The notes beneath the pieces are model-generated. The model saw only the letters and a list, made by a program, of their open reading frames with translations, was not told the origin of the DNA and did no database searches. From Rhynchospora pubera (lineage: Eukaryota; Streptophyta; Magnoliopsida; Poales; Cyperaceae): 64,000 nt of DNA. Positions 11,584 to 24,348 of the stretch are shown here, one piece after another. A program made the position numbers and the translations under genes. Each line of letters starts with the position of its first letter. Position 1 is the stretch's first letter. Where the stretch lies: the NCBI GenBank assembly GCA_028095005.1, contig CM051459.1, forward strand, positions 319,302,513 through 319,366,512, in the 5' to 3' direction.

Positions 11584-11754
11584 TACCCGTTTATAAAACG
11601 CGCTCCAAGGCTCCGAACGCGTTTTATAAACGGGTACGAAGGTCTGACCAACTTTTGAGGCGTACAGTCTCTCTCCTTCTTACCCGTTTATAAAACGCGT
11701 TCGAAACCTTCGAGCGCGTTTTATAAACGCGTAGGAAGGAGAGAGACTGTACGC
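11584..11754. repeat. Cluster of near-perfect hairpins
   Basis: The first hairpin has perfect 19-bp arms (TACCCGTTTATAAAACGCG at 11584-11602 and its reverse complement at 11618-11636, loop 15 bp). The second, at 11681-11733, uses the same arm with one mismatch. It sits inside a longer outer stem (about 11660-11680 with 11733-11754, CGTACAGTCTCTCTCCTTCT and its complement). A further half arm follows at 11755-11773. The whole segment lies in the part specific to copy A. Confidence 0.8.
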
Positions 11755-12816
11755 TTTTATAAAACGCGTTCGAACTTTCTTCTTATTAAAAAAAATAATA
11801 ATAATTCTTTCTATTAAAATTTTTTGAGTCTGAATTCCTATATAAAATAATTTCGGTGATTATTTTGACACCTCATTAAATTATAAGCTCCATAAAATTG
11901 CTCAGATGGATTTCATTGAATTTTGGTGCTTTAGGATGATGCAGAATATAGTTGGGTTTCTGTAAAGAAGTTTTGCTATTATTTGTCATAGGCATTTTGG
12001 TGCGAAATTTTGAGAAGTATTGTTTTTCAATGGTGCAAACTCTATTCAAAGCCAAAGGTATTCAAAAGTTTGCACCAAAAATGTCTATAAAATAAATTGT
12101 AGAAGAAATCTTGAAGGACATCAAAATAAATTCTACATTATTCCTAAATTATCAAGACCATATTAAATTCCATCAAAGAAATTTAAGGGCTTTGTAAGGG
12201 ATATCTTATAAATCGCGTAAAATAATAAAATTTAATGTTTCATAATTCTAGTTAAGATAACGTCACAGATTTACAATTTTTTTTCACAATTATGAGGTTT
12301 CAATAAAAAAAATTCTATACTAATTTTGATGTCCTTAATTTATGAAAACCTAATTAAAATAATTTACAAAATGACTAAATCTTAAATTCCACAAATCAAG
12401 TAATGTCCTGATAATTTGGAAAAAAAAATGTTTTGGTTATCTATAAATAGAATAACTTTACACTATTGTATCTTTTTTTTAGAATAATCTTAAATTTTCA
12501 TTGAAAAATGACTTTTGAAATGAAACTCAAACAATAGAAGATCAAATATCACCACTATTGAAAAATATTTAAAATAAAACATGGAGCTGTCCATTAATTT
12601 CATGGAGGAAAAAAAACCCAGAATACCTACCTTCCTAAATTTCGTATCTCTATCCCTGCATTCGGCTGGGAAGAACAAAGGTCCTATCGAGTGCAAAAGT
12701 TAGTAAAGACCTGGTCCATTTAATTTCAACCATTCTTATATTAAAAAATTTCGGCTCTATGTGTCCTTGAAACTTGGAGCATGCATGCTTGTAATTAAAC
12801 AAAAAATTGGTTTAGC

Positions 12817-12935
12817 TAAGATCGGAATCCGAGATTCCGATCTTAGCTAAGGTCGGAATTCGGAATTCCGATCTTAGCTAAGGTCGGAATCCACGATTCC
12901 GTAATTGAGGTCGAAATCTCAGATTCCGATCTTGT
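12817..12935. repeat. 31-bp tandem repeat with internal palindromes
   Basis: About four units of the form AGCTAAGGTCGGAATTCGGA follow each other, each containing a GGAATTC/GATTCC-type palindrome. It lies at the end of the part specific to copy A. Confidence 0.75.
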
Positions 12936-13984
12936 GATACTATTTAAAAAAATTATTTTATTGATATTATTTTTTATATATTATATTAATTTAATATTAT
13001 TTTTAAATTTTTCGGCCGGCAGTGCGCCTCGCACTTTCTATTGGAAATTGATTACTGCTATTGATGACAACACTTGTTTGTTTATAATTGTTCACTTAGA
13101 TCGTCTATATGTTCACTTTATATTTAGCGATGACAGGGATGACAAAATTATAGATGGCAGTTATCATTCCTGCTTTCTATTTCACGGCTAGCAGCTTACA
13201 AGAACCGTCTACACTCAGATGACTTAAGCAGCCCTCATCTTTTCCCGATCGGTTTATTGATGCTATTATCTTGACTAAAACTTCATCCAATTACTACGTA
13301 CCCTGTAAAATGAAGGCTGCCAATTCCAATTACGGAAAAAATGAACTTAGTAAGATGTAATATTTGTTATTCGCAGGGACGGAGCCAGAAAGTAAGAACG
13401 GAGAGCAAAGAGACACTATGTTGAATTTTTAGGATTTTTTAGGTGGTAAATTGAATAAATCAAAATTAATAGTATGTAATTTTTATATTTTAAGGGGTGA
13501 TTTTAAAAATATAAGGAGGCAATTGTCCAATTTTGATTACACGTAAATCCGCCCATGGTTAGTGATTATTCGCGTTTTCGAGTTCGCATATAATACATTT
13601 GTAATTACTAATAAGTGATCAGTTCATTTTTTTTTTTCCGCCAAAGTGTTGGAGACAATACTAAAAATAATGACAATTTTAGAAAGAGGACACATGCAAA
13701 TTTATAAAATTGTGGATGACTAGGGTATAATTAAGTTGGGCATTCTTCATAAGATTTTGGAATAATTTGAATATCATAAGTGCACTTTTAAACACTTGTT
13801 TATTTTTTTCGATAATGTGCAAAAAAAATAAATAACACAAATAAATATTACTAGGGGAAAAAAATAGACGGGTGAGCAATGACATGAGTAATTGAGTATC
13901 CCTTATTAAACAATGTTTAAAATAATGTACCGATCATTGAAACGGTGGGACAGACGGTATGGGGTATTTCAAATTTATCGGTTT

Positions 13985-14265
13985 TTCCGGTTCGAAAAAT
14001 CGGATATATATATTAAATGTGTCCTAACTTGTTATAAGTGGTTATTTGGTCTTATTGGATTAGCATGTGTCTCATGACGTAGGAAACCCCAGTTCGATTC
14101 ACCCTTTCTACTTTAAACCACTCTTACATACTCCGCCAGCAGACTAAGTATTGAACCGACCAGTTTAGCACACAAAAATACTCGGTTTAACCTATATTTA
14201 GCTGATTTTTCTCGGTTCTTTGACCATCTGGTGTTTGTCCCATACCTTACCGGACCATGATAACA
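13985..14265 (+). repeat. Possible tRNA-derived SINE between the duplicated segments
   Basis: AGTTCGATTCA near 14091 fits a Pol III B box, and TTAGCATGTGTCTCATGACG about 40 bp upstream is a poor A-box candidate. The block lies between duplication copies A and B and has no counterpart in either. The 3' tail is not diagnostic, so this remains tentative. Confidence 0.3.
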
Positions 14266-14337
14266 AATTTAATTTAACAAATCTAATTTACATATTAAAA
14301 TCTTATAGCAATGCAGAATTTATTTTAAGAGTATAAT

Positions 14338-16290
14338 TTATTTCACATACAGCACGGTATTGTATTACACATATGAAGCTTAACATGCAACAGACTGCTG
14401 AAATTTTGCCGTTACCAATGGCAGCTGCAGATGCGAGGAAATCAATAAATCATGTAGTTATCGCAGATGCTAAAATGGTTGATTAAAATACCATTGCCTC
14501 ATGATACGAGTGGTCATGCTGTGAAGATGAACTTATGGCTGCAAAGCAGGCATCCATTAATAACTCACTTTGTAATACTTTAAATTTGTCCCTGTTAGTT
14601 GTTTGTATAAAAGTTTGCTCCAGAATCCAAATTTTTTTTTTAAAAAACAAAGTAATGCCATTTATAGAAAAGTTTTCTTGCTGTCATGTTTAAAATTCTA
14701 TTTGTTTAATGTAAGGGAATGCACTTTTGGCATACATTAATTTATTAAAATATCACTCTTATCCTTGTTCAATACGTACCGACTACTGAGAACATCACCA
14801 TAAGGATAGGCGGAGGCCACAATAATAAGTTCACAACTCAATAAAAAGCTCTTTGACATACATCTTTTGAGCTGTGCTTCAAAACCTCTAAAGTGCATTG
14901 CTAATTAAGAAAGAGTAGACAAGTTAATCCATCTCAAATTTGAAGAACGCACATATATTCAACCAAAACAGAGACTGCTCAGAGTTCGAACTTATAATCA
15001 CAATTGTCCCCTGAAATGCTGAGATACTAATTCTGAGCACTCTTTCAAAATTTTCTGACAAATTTAATCCCCACCAACGTAACACCCAATTCTTGCGAAG
15101 AAAGGGTTACAGAATAAAGCCACACGTAACATTGTTTCCTATAAATGGATTACCTTTGCTTGTTAAAAAAATAACTGGCTTGGTCTGAAAGTAGATGCAT
15201 AAATTCATTTGGCTAAATCCTTACCTGGACAACCCCCATCCACGGCCGCTGCACCCTTACCAGAAAAATTCAGCAATTAATGAACAGTTGATTTCAGTGG
15301 AAAAGAAATAATTTGATTTTGAAATGAAATTCTTTGATCGGATGAGCAACTAGAAGAATCGACAGCATTTCATCAGTGACCACGTACAAGAAAGGTTGAT
15401 CAAACGCCCTCTATCAATGCTCATCAATTGTTTTTCTCTTGGTTGGGATTTCAAAATAGAATTCGAGAATTGTGAATTCCCATCAACTATAATTTTCACA
15501 GTTAATTCCTGCCTTTCCTAGCAATATATTTGGATGAAATCAGAATTGTTCCAATTCCAAGTTCTCCCTTAAAATTTCCCTTATGACCAGGGCCTTAAAA
15601 AATCGATACAACAAAAATAGTTGTCTATGGCAGTGTGGTAATGTACTGGTTTCCATCCAAAGTTCCAATTGGATAATCATTCTTAACAGGTCGGGTTTAA
15701 TTGACCCAATTAGCAGGTCAGATCCCAATAGAATCGTGTCGACGAGGAATAGGGTGTTCCGGCAGTGGGCGTCGCACTTTCTACTTGGTGGCTAGCAGCT
15801 CGCAAGAACCGTCTTCACTCAACTGACTTGAGCAACCACCATATTTGCTCGGTTTTTATATACAATATACTATTATCTTGTCTATTACGTACTTCATCCA
15901 ATTAGTACCCTGTAAAATCAAGGCCTGTAGTACCAAATGCATCTTCTGAAATATTTAATTTTGTAAGATGTTATTTTTGTTGTTTGCATATATTACATGT
16001 AAAAGCAGTGATCTGTTATCTTTTTTCGAATGTGTTGCAGACAGTAGTAAAACTATCGACAATTTTAGAAAGAGGGCATAAATTTATAAAAAATTATGGA
16101 TAACTAGGGTATAAGTTGGGCATTCTTCATAAGCTTCGGGAATAATTTGATTATCATAAGTGCATTTTTTAACACTTGTTTATTTTTCAATTTATTCGAT
16201 AATGTGCAAAATAAAAATAGCACAAATAATTATTAATAAGAAAATAGAATTGAAGGATGAGCAATATATGACATGGCATGAGTAATGATG
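14338..16290 (+). repeat. Tandem segmental duplication, copy B
   Basis: This is the diverged partner of copy A. It holds a remnant of exon 3 of the peptide gene near 14423-14490, after a CAATGGCAG acceptor-like site, but not exons 1 and 2, so it cannot make the secreted peptide by itself. About 500 bp (15245-15750) is specific to this copy. No other gene is seen. Confidence 0.72.
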
Positions 16291-16361
16291 ACTGTCATAA
16301 AAATAAGGAAAGTCTATAATGGACTAATGGATATTGCAGCCTTGACCTTGCAAAAATAACG

Positions 16362-16772
16362 GAGAAAGTTTAATATGCACCATAGTGTAAAGGGTATTCC
16401 GTGTACCACAAATTTTTTCAGGAATATTTTTGTAAATTGATAAATCTAATTTAACCAGTCTCTACATATTGAAATCTCATACCAAACCAAAATTTACAAT
16501 TTTTTAGATTTTATTATTATTTTTTTCGAATTTTTTAAAACATGTCATTTTGGAATGTTGTACTATTTACAATTTTTCAAAAATGGCATGTTTTAAAAAA
16601 TTCGAAAAAAATAGTAATAAAATCTCAAAAATTGTAAATTTTAATTTTCTATGAGATTTCAATATGTAGATTAGATTGGTTAAATTATATTTGTCAATTT
16701 ACAAAAATATCTCCGAAAAAATCCGCGGTGCACGGAGTGCCCTATGCACTATAGTGCATATTAAACCTTCTC
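16362..16772. mobile_element. Fold-back MITE, 411 bp
   Basis: The two arms of about 200 bp are near-complete inverted copies: GAGAAAGTTTAATATGCAC at the left end and the reverse complement of GTGCATATTAAACCTTCTC at the right. The similarity continues through the whole arm to a short centre near 16565. The element has no coding capacity. The long arms make it a strong hairpin former when transcribed. Confidence 0.88.
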
Positions 16773-17463
16773 AAAATATCGTCTTTGTTATTTATTGTGA
16801 AATTGGACTGTATGTCAAAAAGCGAGGAACTTTGTTTGCCACTCGGTCAAGACTTCTGCCCAGTCAAATACGGTACAAATTTTCTTTTTTCCATTTTTTT
16901 CTGGCTGTCTGACGGCTGACAGCGACATTAATCGTGGTTATTTTCTGATCAGAGTCAGTCAACACGTTCCTCTCTTGCTTAGTTACTTTCGCTTTAAACG
17001 ACGACATAACGGTTCCTTTCGAGTTTCAAGTACGGTGCATTGTTTTTCTTTTAATTTATTTTTTGTGGCTCGTCATTCGGCCACAAACCATGGTCACATC
17101 TTGTTCAAAGTCAGTCAACCACGGCCATCTCATGCGATTATTATTTAATTACCTCTTTGGTTTTCACAAGAAAGAAATATTCTTAAAAAAGTACAGATCC
17201 CCTCCGCTCACCCCAATTCGAAAAAATAATAAACAATTTTAAAAATATAAAATTCCATTACTAATATAATTTTAATATGAAGAAGAAATTGAAAATTTTG
17301 GATTGATCGTTTGAACCTCGGATTTTTTAAAAGGAGCCAAAAGAACACAGATTATTTCGTAAAGTAACGTATCCGGTCTCTATATATGATGGTGGTTGCG
17401 GTTCTTCACTTTCTACGTGACAAAAATTCCCCAAATTTCACTTTTTTTCCTCTTTAATTTTAT
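16773..17463. other. Intergenic DNA, nothing assigned
   Basis: This is AT-rich sequence with short pyrimidine tracts and no supportable gene or repeat. Confidence 0.5.
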
Positions 17464-18464
17464 ACTAGCGGGATTTCGCGCGTTGCGCGATCTATTTTTA
17501 TTTTTGATAATTTTTTTTTACATTTTAATCATTCAAAGACTCATATCAATTAGTTGCGTTGTGTGATAATTTTTAACATGATATATATATAATAGTACAC
17601 AATCTCTTAAGAATACACTTAAATTTCAAACAAAAAGACAATAATTAATTTTTTTCCAACATATGTGTATGATATTTGAAGGCCTGCCATAATATGAGCG
17701 ATATTTTTATTGTCATTGATCGTGTACGATATATAATTTTTTAAGACCTATGAAATAATACAAGAATGGAAGAATAATTATAAACCAAAATATATTATTA
17801 AACCATACACATAAAATATGATATTTTTTGGAAAATTATTTAAATTATTTTAAAAGTATATTTTATTATATCCATTTATTGCATATATTTGTTTGAGGAG
17901 GCATATAAATTTTTATGGTGGAATGAATTTTTTTAAGGGTGCAAAACAACCAAAAAAGCAATGTACATTTATCTAAAATTGAAGAAATGGAGGTGACCAT
18001 TTGAAAATAAATGGAGAGTATAAATGAGGAGGTGTTCGTGGATTACTGGATTGTGTCCACCATAAATGAGGAGATGTGTTTCCATAAAATTTTATAAATA
18101 AATTGAAGTATAATATTAATTTATATTTTTATTCCGCAAACCAAAAGATAAAATTGAGGAATTTGAAAGTAGGTGATTTGAATTTTTTTTGGAGGAAGGA
18201 AAAAAAACTGCGTGTACATATCTGTTCCGTGTGTCCAGTTCTGGTTGGCTGGTTGCAGGCTTGCAGCGTGGCAATCTTTGTCCCCATGGGACATGGGATT
18301 TTCTGTATCCGGATCACGTAATTATTCGTGCGGCATATATATTTTGTACCAATCAGTCAATCACATTGAAAACGCGTTAGGGAAAATTCTAACCACAGAA
18401 GATCAAGAATCTTTCAAGAGAACTAGTTCAGAAATCTAGTGCGCTGACTTCATGTCTTCTTTGG

Positions 18465-18591
18465 GTGCGTTTGGATAGGTGTGAGAAGAAGTATTGGGAA
18501 GTGTATAACTTTGTGAAAAGTTCGGATTGTTTATAATTTTTTTTCTTCTTTTTCCTTCTTTTTCTTCTTTCTTCCAACGATCCAAACGCAC
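18465..18591. mobile_element. Small MITE, 127 bp
   Basis: The termini GTGCGTTTGGAT (18465-18476) and ATCCAAACGCAC (18580-18591) are perfect inverted repeats around a pyrimidine-rich core. It has no coding capacity and lies inside the 4-kb element. Confidence 0.75.
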
Positions 18592-19223
18592 TATGAAGTA
18601 GTTCGTGGAATCTGTTTCAATTTTATTTTAGCTCGTTACATATTGGACAACGTGATGCTGCCACAAAAAAAAATACCATTGTATTTCGTGATGGAGCTAG
18701 CTTTGAGAAAATATATGAAGTATTTAGATATAAATCATTTCTTTTCCCTTCGAGTTTGCGACACATCCAACCGTTAGCTAATGCAAAATCAAAATCAACA
18801 TTATATTTTGGTTATGTAGTTTGATCAGAGACCATTAATTACAAATATTTTGGTCATGTCGGATGCACACTCTGATGATGTGCAGTTCTCATGTAATTAT
18901 AAAATAAAATGAGATGATGAGATGAAATGAATTAAAGTACGTACTCATGTAAATATAAAATTAAAATATTTTTATTTCTCTTATTAGTTGTTTTGCTTTT
19001 GAATGCATATTTACATATTCTAGACTTCTTAATTATAACATAACAATAACAATCTTTAGTCCAGAATAAGCCGAACGGCTTCTCATGTGGAGTATATTTA
19101 ACCGGATTTAGTTTACGCAAGAAAAAAAGGGAATTGTCTCAAGTATTATACCCAGACCATTCTGTTTTCTCTTTGGTAGAAATTGACCTTATCCATGTAT
19201 TATGTATACATCTTTGTTGAATA

Positions 19224-19224
<1 letters not shown>

Positions 19225-19296
<72 letters not shown>

Positions 19297-19297
19297 T
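19225..19297. repeat. (ATT)n microsatellite
   Basis: About 24 uninterrupted ATT units. Confidence 0.97.
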
Positions 19298-21184
19298 TCA
19301 GTCTATCAAAGCCCTTGACAAACACAGCCGAACTAAGCCGGATGAAATCGATCTCTCAAGTCTCAACCTGAAAGAAAGAGGAGTCCTAACAGAGCTGTTT
19401 AACATTGTAAAGCTCAAAACTTCATAATATCAATACATATATTAATTCTGAGTATAGGATCCGGATCCGAATACTGTAGCTAAGAACTGTTCACCTACAG
19501 TGTGACTGACATGTGGGGTCCGCTTGACAGGTCATGTTTTTTATTTTTGGGCGATATTGAATCTGAACTGTCTGTTCTTCTTTGATTGATCCAGGCCGTC
19601 CGATTTTCCTTCTTCGTGTCATTTCAAACGGTAGCATTCTCTCACCTCAATGCAAGTGGAAGGGTCATTCCATGTGCATCGTCTGTCCTTTTTTTCTAGA
19701 TTTTTTGCAAGACCGTTTTATGTGACTCTGCAGTGAAAAGAATCAATATTCATTAATTGACCCGCTACAGGAACAACAGGGGTGCTTCGCAATTCACACG
19801 AGATATAGGTCCCTCGCTCTCCCCTACGCATGGATTCGTTTGTCACAGTCATTTTTAAATTTCATTTAAAAAAAACAGTCATTTTAATTTCAATGAAAAA
19901 ATCTCGCTCATTTTAATCGCATATGCAAGAATAAGCTCACTAAACCAAAAACAAAAAGTAAGAATAATAAATGGGCGCCTCCAGTGAAAAATACATGTTG
20001 CTTTTAATTATTCCAAGTCCTTGAAAATTTTATTTCGCCATAAAATTTTATATCCATGCTCAAACAAATAGATACAATTTTGGAACATAATTTTTTTTTA
20101 ATTATACTTTTAAATTAATTTAAATAATTTTACAAACATCATCATATTTTATTTTTATGGTCTAAAAAGTTATGTTTAGTTCTTGAATTACTTTTACGGC
20201 CTTTCAAACTATATTTTCAATGAAATTTTATATGGATACCCACAAACTTATGAAAAAAATTGTTAGTACAATGTTTTTCATTTTGAGCTTTCAAAATATA
20301 TCAAGTTATTTTATGTGTTTTATGGATTTTTTTTAAAATACTGTTATACATTCTTTTAATATTTAAAAGCTTATCCAATTTTCATTTCTTTTCGAATTTA
20401 ATATATGTTACAGGAAACTAAGTATAATCTAATGTTGATAATTCTTTTTTCGCTTTCAGAATTTTGTATGATATTTGTTTGGTCATGTTATTTTATTAAT
20501 GTGATTAAGGAAAATATCTTTTTTGCTTTTAAATTGCTTCAATCCCTTCCTAAATTTTCCTTGCATGAAATTTGATGACATAATCTTAAATATAATTTGA
20601 TCTTTTTCTTTATTCTTCGAATTTGTAAATTTGATGACTTCATTCTATGATTATAGAAATATAATTTTTTAACTATTTTCAAGCCTTTGCAAATTTATTT
20701 ATCTGTAAAATTTTATATACATAATAACAATAACAAAAAATCTAATGATACAAACCTTTTAAATTGTATGCTTTCCCAATTTTTTATATAATTTTTTTAC
20801 CCTAACAAATTTAAAACATCATATTTTATATGCTAGATTGTTCAAAGAGCTTTCTAGATTTATTTTTTTATCAAATTATATTTATATGCATACGAAATTA
20901 TGCATGATCCAATGATATCGAATTTTCTATTTTTCAATGTTTACAACAGTTTTCATGGTTCTAAAATTTTAGAAATTTCACAAATTGTATTATAGCTTTT
21001 GAATTACTTGGAGGTACTTCTTAATTGATTTTTTTCCAACGAATTTTATGTGAATGATGAAAGAGAGGTAACAAAAAAAAAAACACTCCCTATTTTTATA
21101 GCCTTACAAAACTATAATTAAATCAAACATTATATCTAATTATAATTACACCATCAATGTAACAACTATACTATCATTGTAATA

Positions 21185-21186
<2 letters not shown>

Positions 21187-21222
<36 letters not shown>
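21187..21222. repeat. (AT)n microsatellite with palindromic flanks
   Basis: About 17 AT units, flanked by AATATGAATA and its mirror complement. Confidence 0.95.
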
Positions 21223-21224
<2 letters not shown>

Positions 21225-21489
21225 TATTCACAATGCCCGACACCAGTTTATTAAATTATTTTATAAATCCATAAACAAAAGCTAAAAAAGTAGATCACGG
21301 AACGCGTAATTTTCACTAAAAATAGAGCAAAAATAATTTTTTACCTTATAAAATATTTGGTTGTTTCTCTGAATTTATTTTTGCAATATAAATTATATGA
21401 TGACAAAAATAATTTATCAAACAATATACTATTTTATCCGTCCAAATCATAAAAAAAATAGTTCGCGCAACGCGCGAAACCCCGCTAGT

Positions 21490-22700
21490 TACTATGAGAT
21501 CGCTCTATTGGGTTCAATATACTTCAATATACACCAAAAATAGCATAACTGGATATATTCCACAAATATGGGAATTGCGAATTTACAATTGACTTGAAAG
21601 AAAAGAAGAAAAAAAATAATAACATAGTTGAGTATTACACAAACGAGTAGACACTATATATCTTACATCCCCTTTTTAATTAAAAGGATTTCACCAATTC
21701 ACAAATCTTGCATCCCCTTTTTAATTGAAAGGATTTCATTTGCTACATCCTGTTTGCCTCTAAATTCTGCCGCGCAAAACCCTGAACAGTCCCCTATTTC
21801 ATCATCAAAATCCAAGACCATATAATCAAAATCCCATCCACATAACCAATGACCCAACAAAATAGCCCTGATAATTGGTCATAACGCATGAAAGGAAAAC
21901 ACAGAAATTCTAAAAAAATGGACAGTAAATTAATTAATTACAAGGAATGCCATTATGCACCTGTGATATCCTTGTAAGTAATTACCGGAGTCCTAAAAAA
22001 TAGAAAATTTGTGGCAGCTAAAATCTTCATATTTTTATAAGAACTCATGCAAAATTTCATGTCAAATTGACCAATGGAGGGGCACCAAACAATTTTTCTA
22101 AAAATAAGGCAGCCTAATTTCCCTTAAAAATTCGCTCAAATGGACAGCTCCATTTTCTAAAACTAATGGAGATAAACCCACACTAAAACAAAGTAAATGG
22201 AGGTAAATACAGGTGGGCTTTTAAGCTAATAATAAATCCTGCCTTGGGCTGGGATTGAGGCCCACTTAGATTATGCTCAAGCCCAATTCGATGATCCGTG
22301 TTACAAGAAAATCACGTTGATCTAACGGCCACGATAAACCCCAGCAATACTATCCGAAATCAACGGACGGATCTAAGCCTGGACTCAAAAAATTGAATGA
22401 GATTTTCTGATTGGTCGAAAGAGAGTGGGTCCCACAATTTAAAAGAAAAGAGAAAAAAAAAGAAAAGAAGGGATGAAACAGTACTGTTTTGACACTGCTT
22501 CGTACGCCAACGCGAAGAAGAGCTCTGCCACCGCTCGGCGCCGCCTCAGCCCCAACTAACCTCACCAATAGGTAGGCGATGCTTCCACGATCTCAGCGAC
22601 ACCAAATTTGTAGAGAACCGGAGAAAGAATGGCCTAATTTAGGAAATGAGGAAGCCGACTGTCAAAGGAGGAATATCCGAAATTAGGCACAAAGGGTGAC
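21490..22700. other. Intergenic DNA with promoter-like GC-richer tract
   Basis: No gene is supported here. From about 22300 to 22600 the sequence changes to a CT/GC-rich tract (CGCTCGGCGCCGCCTCAGCC) ending in an AATAGGTAGG donor-like site. That looks like a plant promoter and 5' leader whose gene is not present downstream; the next recognisable sequence is the long LTR of element 1. Confidence 0.4.
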
Positions 22701-24340
22701 GCAATTATGCAATTGAGGTGTGTTACATCTGCTCGAGGGGTTTAGTAACATACCTGATGAAGCAATTCTAAGCAAAGAAGCTTGTATGGAAGGACGAGCT
22801 ATCTCAGCTTCGAGCAAAAATGGCGATGTGGCACAAATGGAGAAGGGAGAGTTAAATGCGCTGTGGGAGGCAATAATTGGATTTCGTCTCGAGTAGAGAG
22901 CATGCACAGATGCTATGTGTGGCCTCTAACGGTACCACAGTTGAAATACTTTCTAACTGGATGCCTCCAGTGAAATGGGAGGGAAAAGACAAAGGGGATC
23001 GAAAGACTGGAGAGGATGATGACTGTCTCTCATCAGACTATACCCTGAAAAGAAGAACCTAGTATGGTCCCTTGGTACCAAAACCCCAGAGATAACAGAA
23101 TTGTTGACGTTTCCTGCTAGTTCAAGGAAAGCCGTCTGATGAGGGTAAGAGATGAAGTGAAAGGCTATGATGGACAATCACTTTGTGTGATGAAGATGCC
23201 ATGCGGTTAAGTACAGGTATAAGCATGAGGAATCATGCGCATGGATCACATCTGGCCATTCCTTTACACATCTGATTAGATGAATGGAGGGATGTAAGTG
23301 TTGGCTACACTGCCTCAAACACAGGTGCAGCCAAAGATGCATAACATCCCATGGTGCATCAAAGCAGCACAATGTGCTTGAAAATGACATCACAAAGTAA
23401 CCATGGGCATATCTGTCAATTGGGGCATGAGACAAAAACAATATGGAGCATAGTTCAATAGGGAATGAACATAGAATCCCCATTATACCCCTCTGAACCC
23501 TGCCACATACTCCAAATTATCAATAATTGGTGGCAAAATTGGGATCATAAATGCACAATACACACTCAGTTACATAGTAAGCACCAACTGGACCAAGTAA
23601 CTCATGTGAAATGCTTGGCAAATCTGAAGATTGACTGTGGTCAAAATTGAGGTTAGACAAATGTAAAACAAGGCATGGGGCTACTTAATGACTTCAAGCA
23701 TGGGAGAATTAGCTCAGTTAAGAATACTAAAGCCCTTCAAATCCATTGCTAACTGGATTGCAAAACACCCAACAGCAAAAGAAACAAACCAAATTGGGCC
23801 ACACATGCCTATACACAGTATTGATGATTCGAACCATGGTAAAAACATAAAGTTTACCAAGCAAGTACACTGCCTCAGACTCAATTAAGGCGCTAGGCAA
23901 TGTAATTTTGCACCCAGACCCCTAAGATAGCTAGAAAAAAAAACAAAGTAGCTACTCCTCTAGAGCCTTTCATCAATTGATAGATAAAGGAAGACATGCC
24001 ACACGTACATCAAGGTGCTTGGCACCAAAATAACCCCTCCCTCAAGCACACCAGAAACAGATATATTTACTAAAAATATGGGGTCCACTTGTCATACTGA
24101 GCCACCATAGCATGTAAAAGGAAGTAGAAATGCAAAAGCCAAACCATTGCCTCCTCACAAATGCCAGATGTCATAAGCACATTGGACAGTACACTTGGAG
24201 AGTAAACATTCAGATTGAAGGAAGAAATGAAAGGTTAAGGCGGCAGCTTCACATTGCATCATGTCCTTCCATCAAGGATCAAAGCACAGGGATGATGCCA
24301 TATGTCAAGGAGGAAGAGCTAAACCCTAGAGGCCTTCCCC

Positions 24341-24348
24341 TATAAAAG
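24341..24348 (+). promoter_or_regulatory. TATA box of element 1 LTR
   Basis: CCTATAAAAGAAG resembles the CCTATAAAAGGG of element 2 and is the best promoter candidate for element 1. The expected start is near 24372. Confidence 0.65.

Larger units (their letters stand above)
10010..13910 (+). repeat. Tandem segmental duplication, copy A (with insertions)
   Basis: The segment starts in intron 2 of the peptide gene and includes exon 3 and its 3' flank. It matches 14338-16290 in two blocks: about 10010-11070 with 14338-15240, and about 13000-13910 with 15755-16290. Shared landmarks include TGTGCTTCAAAACCTC, GACAAATTTAA(A/T)CCCCAC and GACAATTTTAGAAAGAGG. About 1.9 kb (11080-12990) and smaller pieces near 13040-13190 and 13375-13560 occur only in this copy. 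I see no protein-coding gene besides exon 3. Confidence 0.75.
17464..21489. mobile_element. 4-kb element with inverted termini resembling Helitron 3' ends
   Basis: The left end ACTAGCGGGATTTCGCGCG (17464) is the inverted copy of the right end, which finishes CGCGCGAAACCCCGCTAGT (21489). The similarity extends about 45 bp inward through an A/T tract. Read outward, each end has a short GC hairpin (TTCGCG-CAACG-CGCGAA) about 8 bp before CTAG followed by T, as in plant Helitron 3' termini. The interior is AT-rich, contains a smaller MITE, an (ATT)n and an (AT)n tract, and encodes no recognisable Rep/helicase or transposase. It could be one element with inverted repeats or two opposed Helitron ends. 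Confidence 0.65.

Noticed and set aside
12934..13191. 85-codon hydrophobic ORF
   Set aside because: It spans the junction of an insertion in duplication copy A and AT-rich sequence, with no signal or motif beyond base composition.
19183..19371. 62-codon ORF with a long isoleucine run
   Set aside because: It is a translation of the (ATT)n microsatellite.
23101..23120. TGTTGACGTTTCC as the start of the element 1 LTR
   Set aside because: It shares only the first seven bases with the element 2 LTR start. Without the 3' LTR the boundary cannot be tested, so I left it open.
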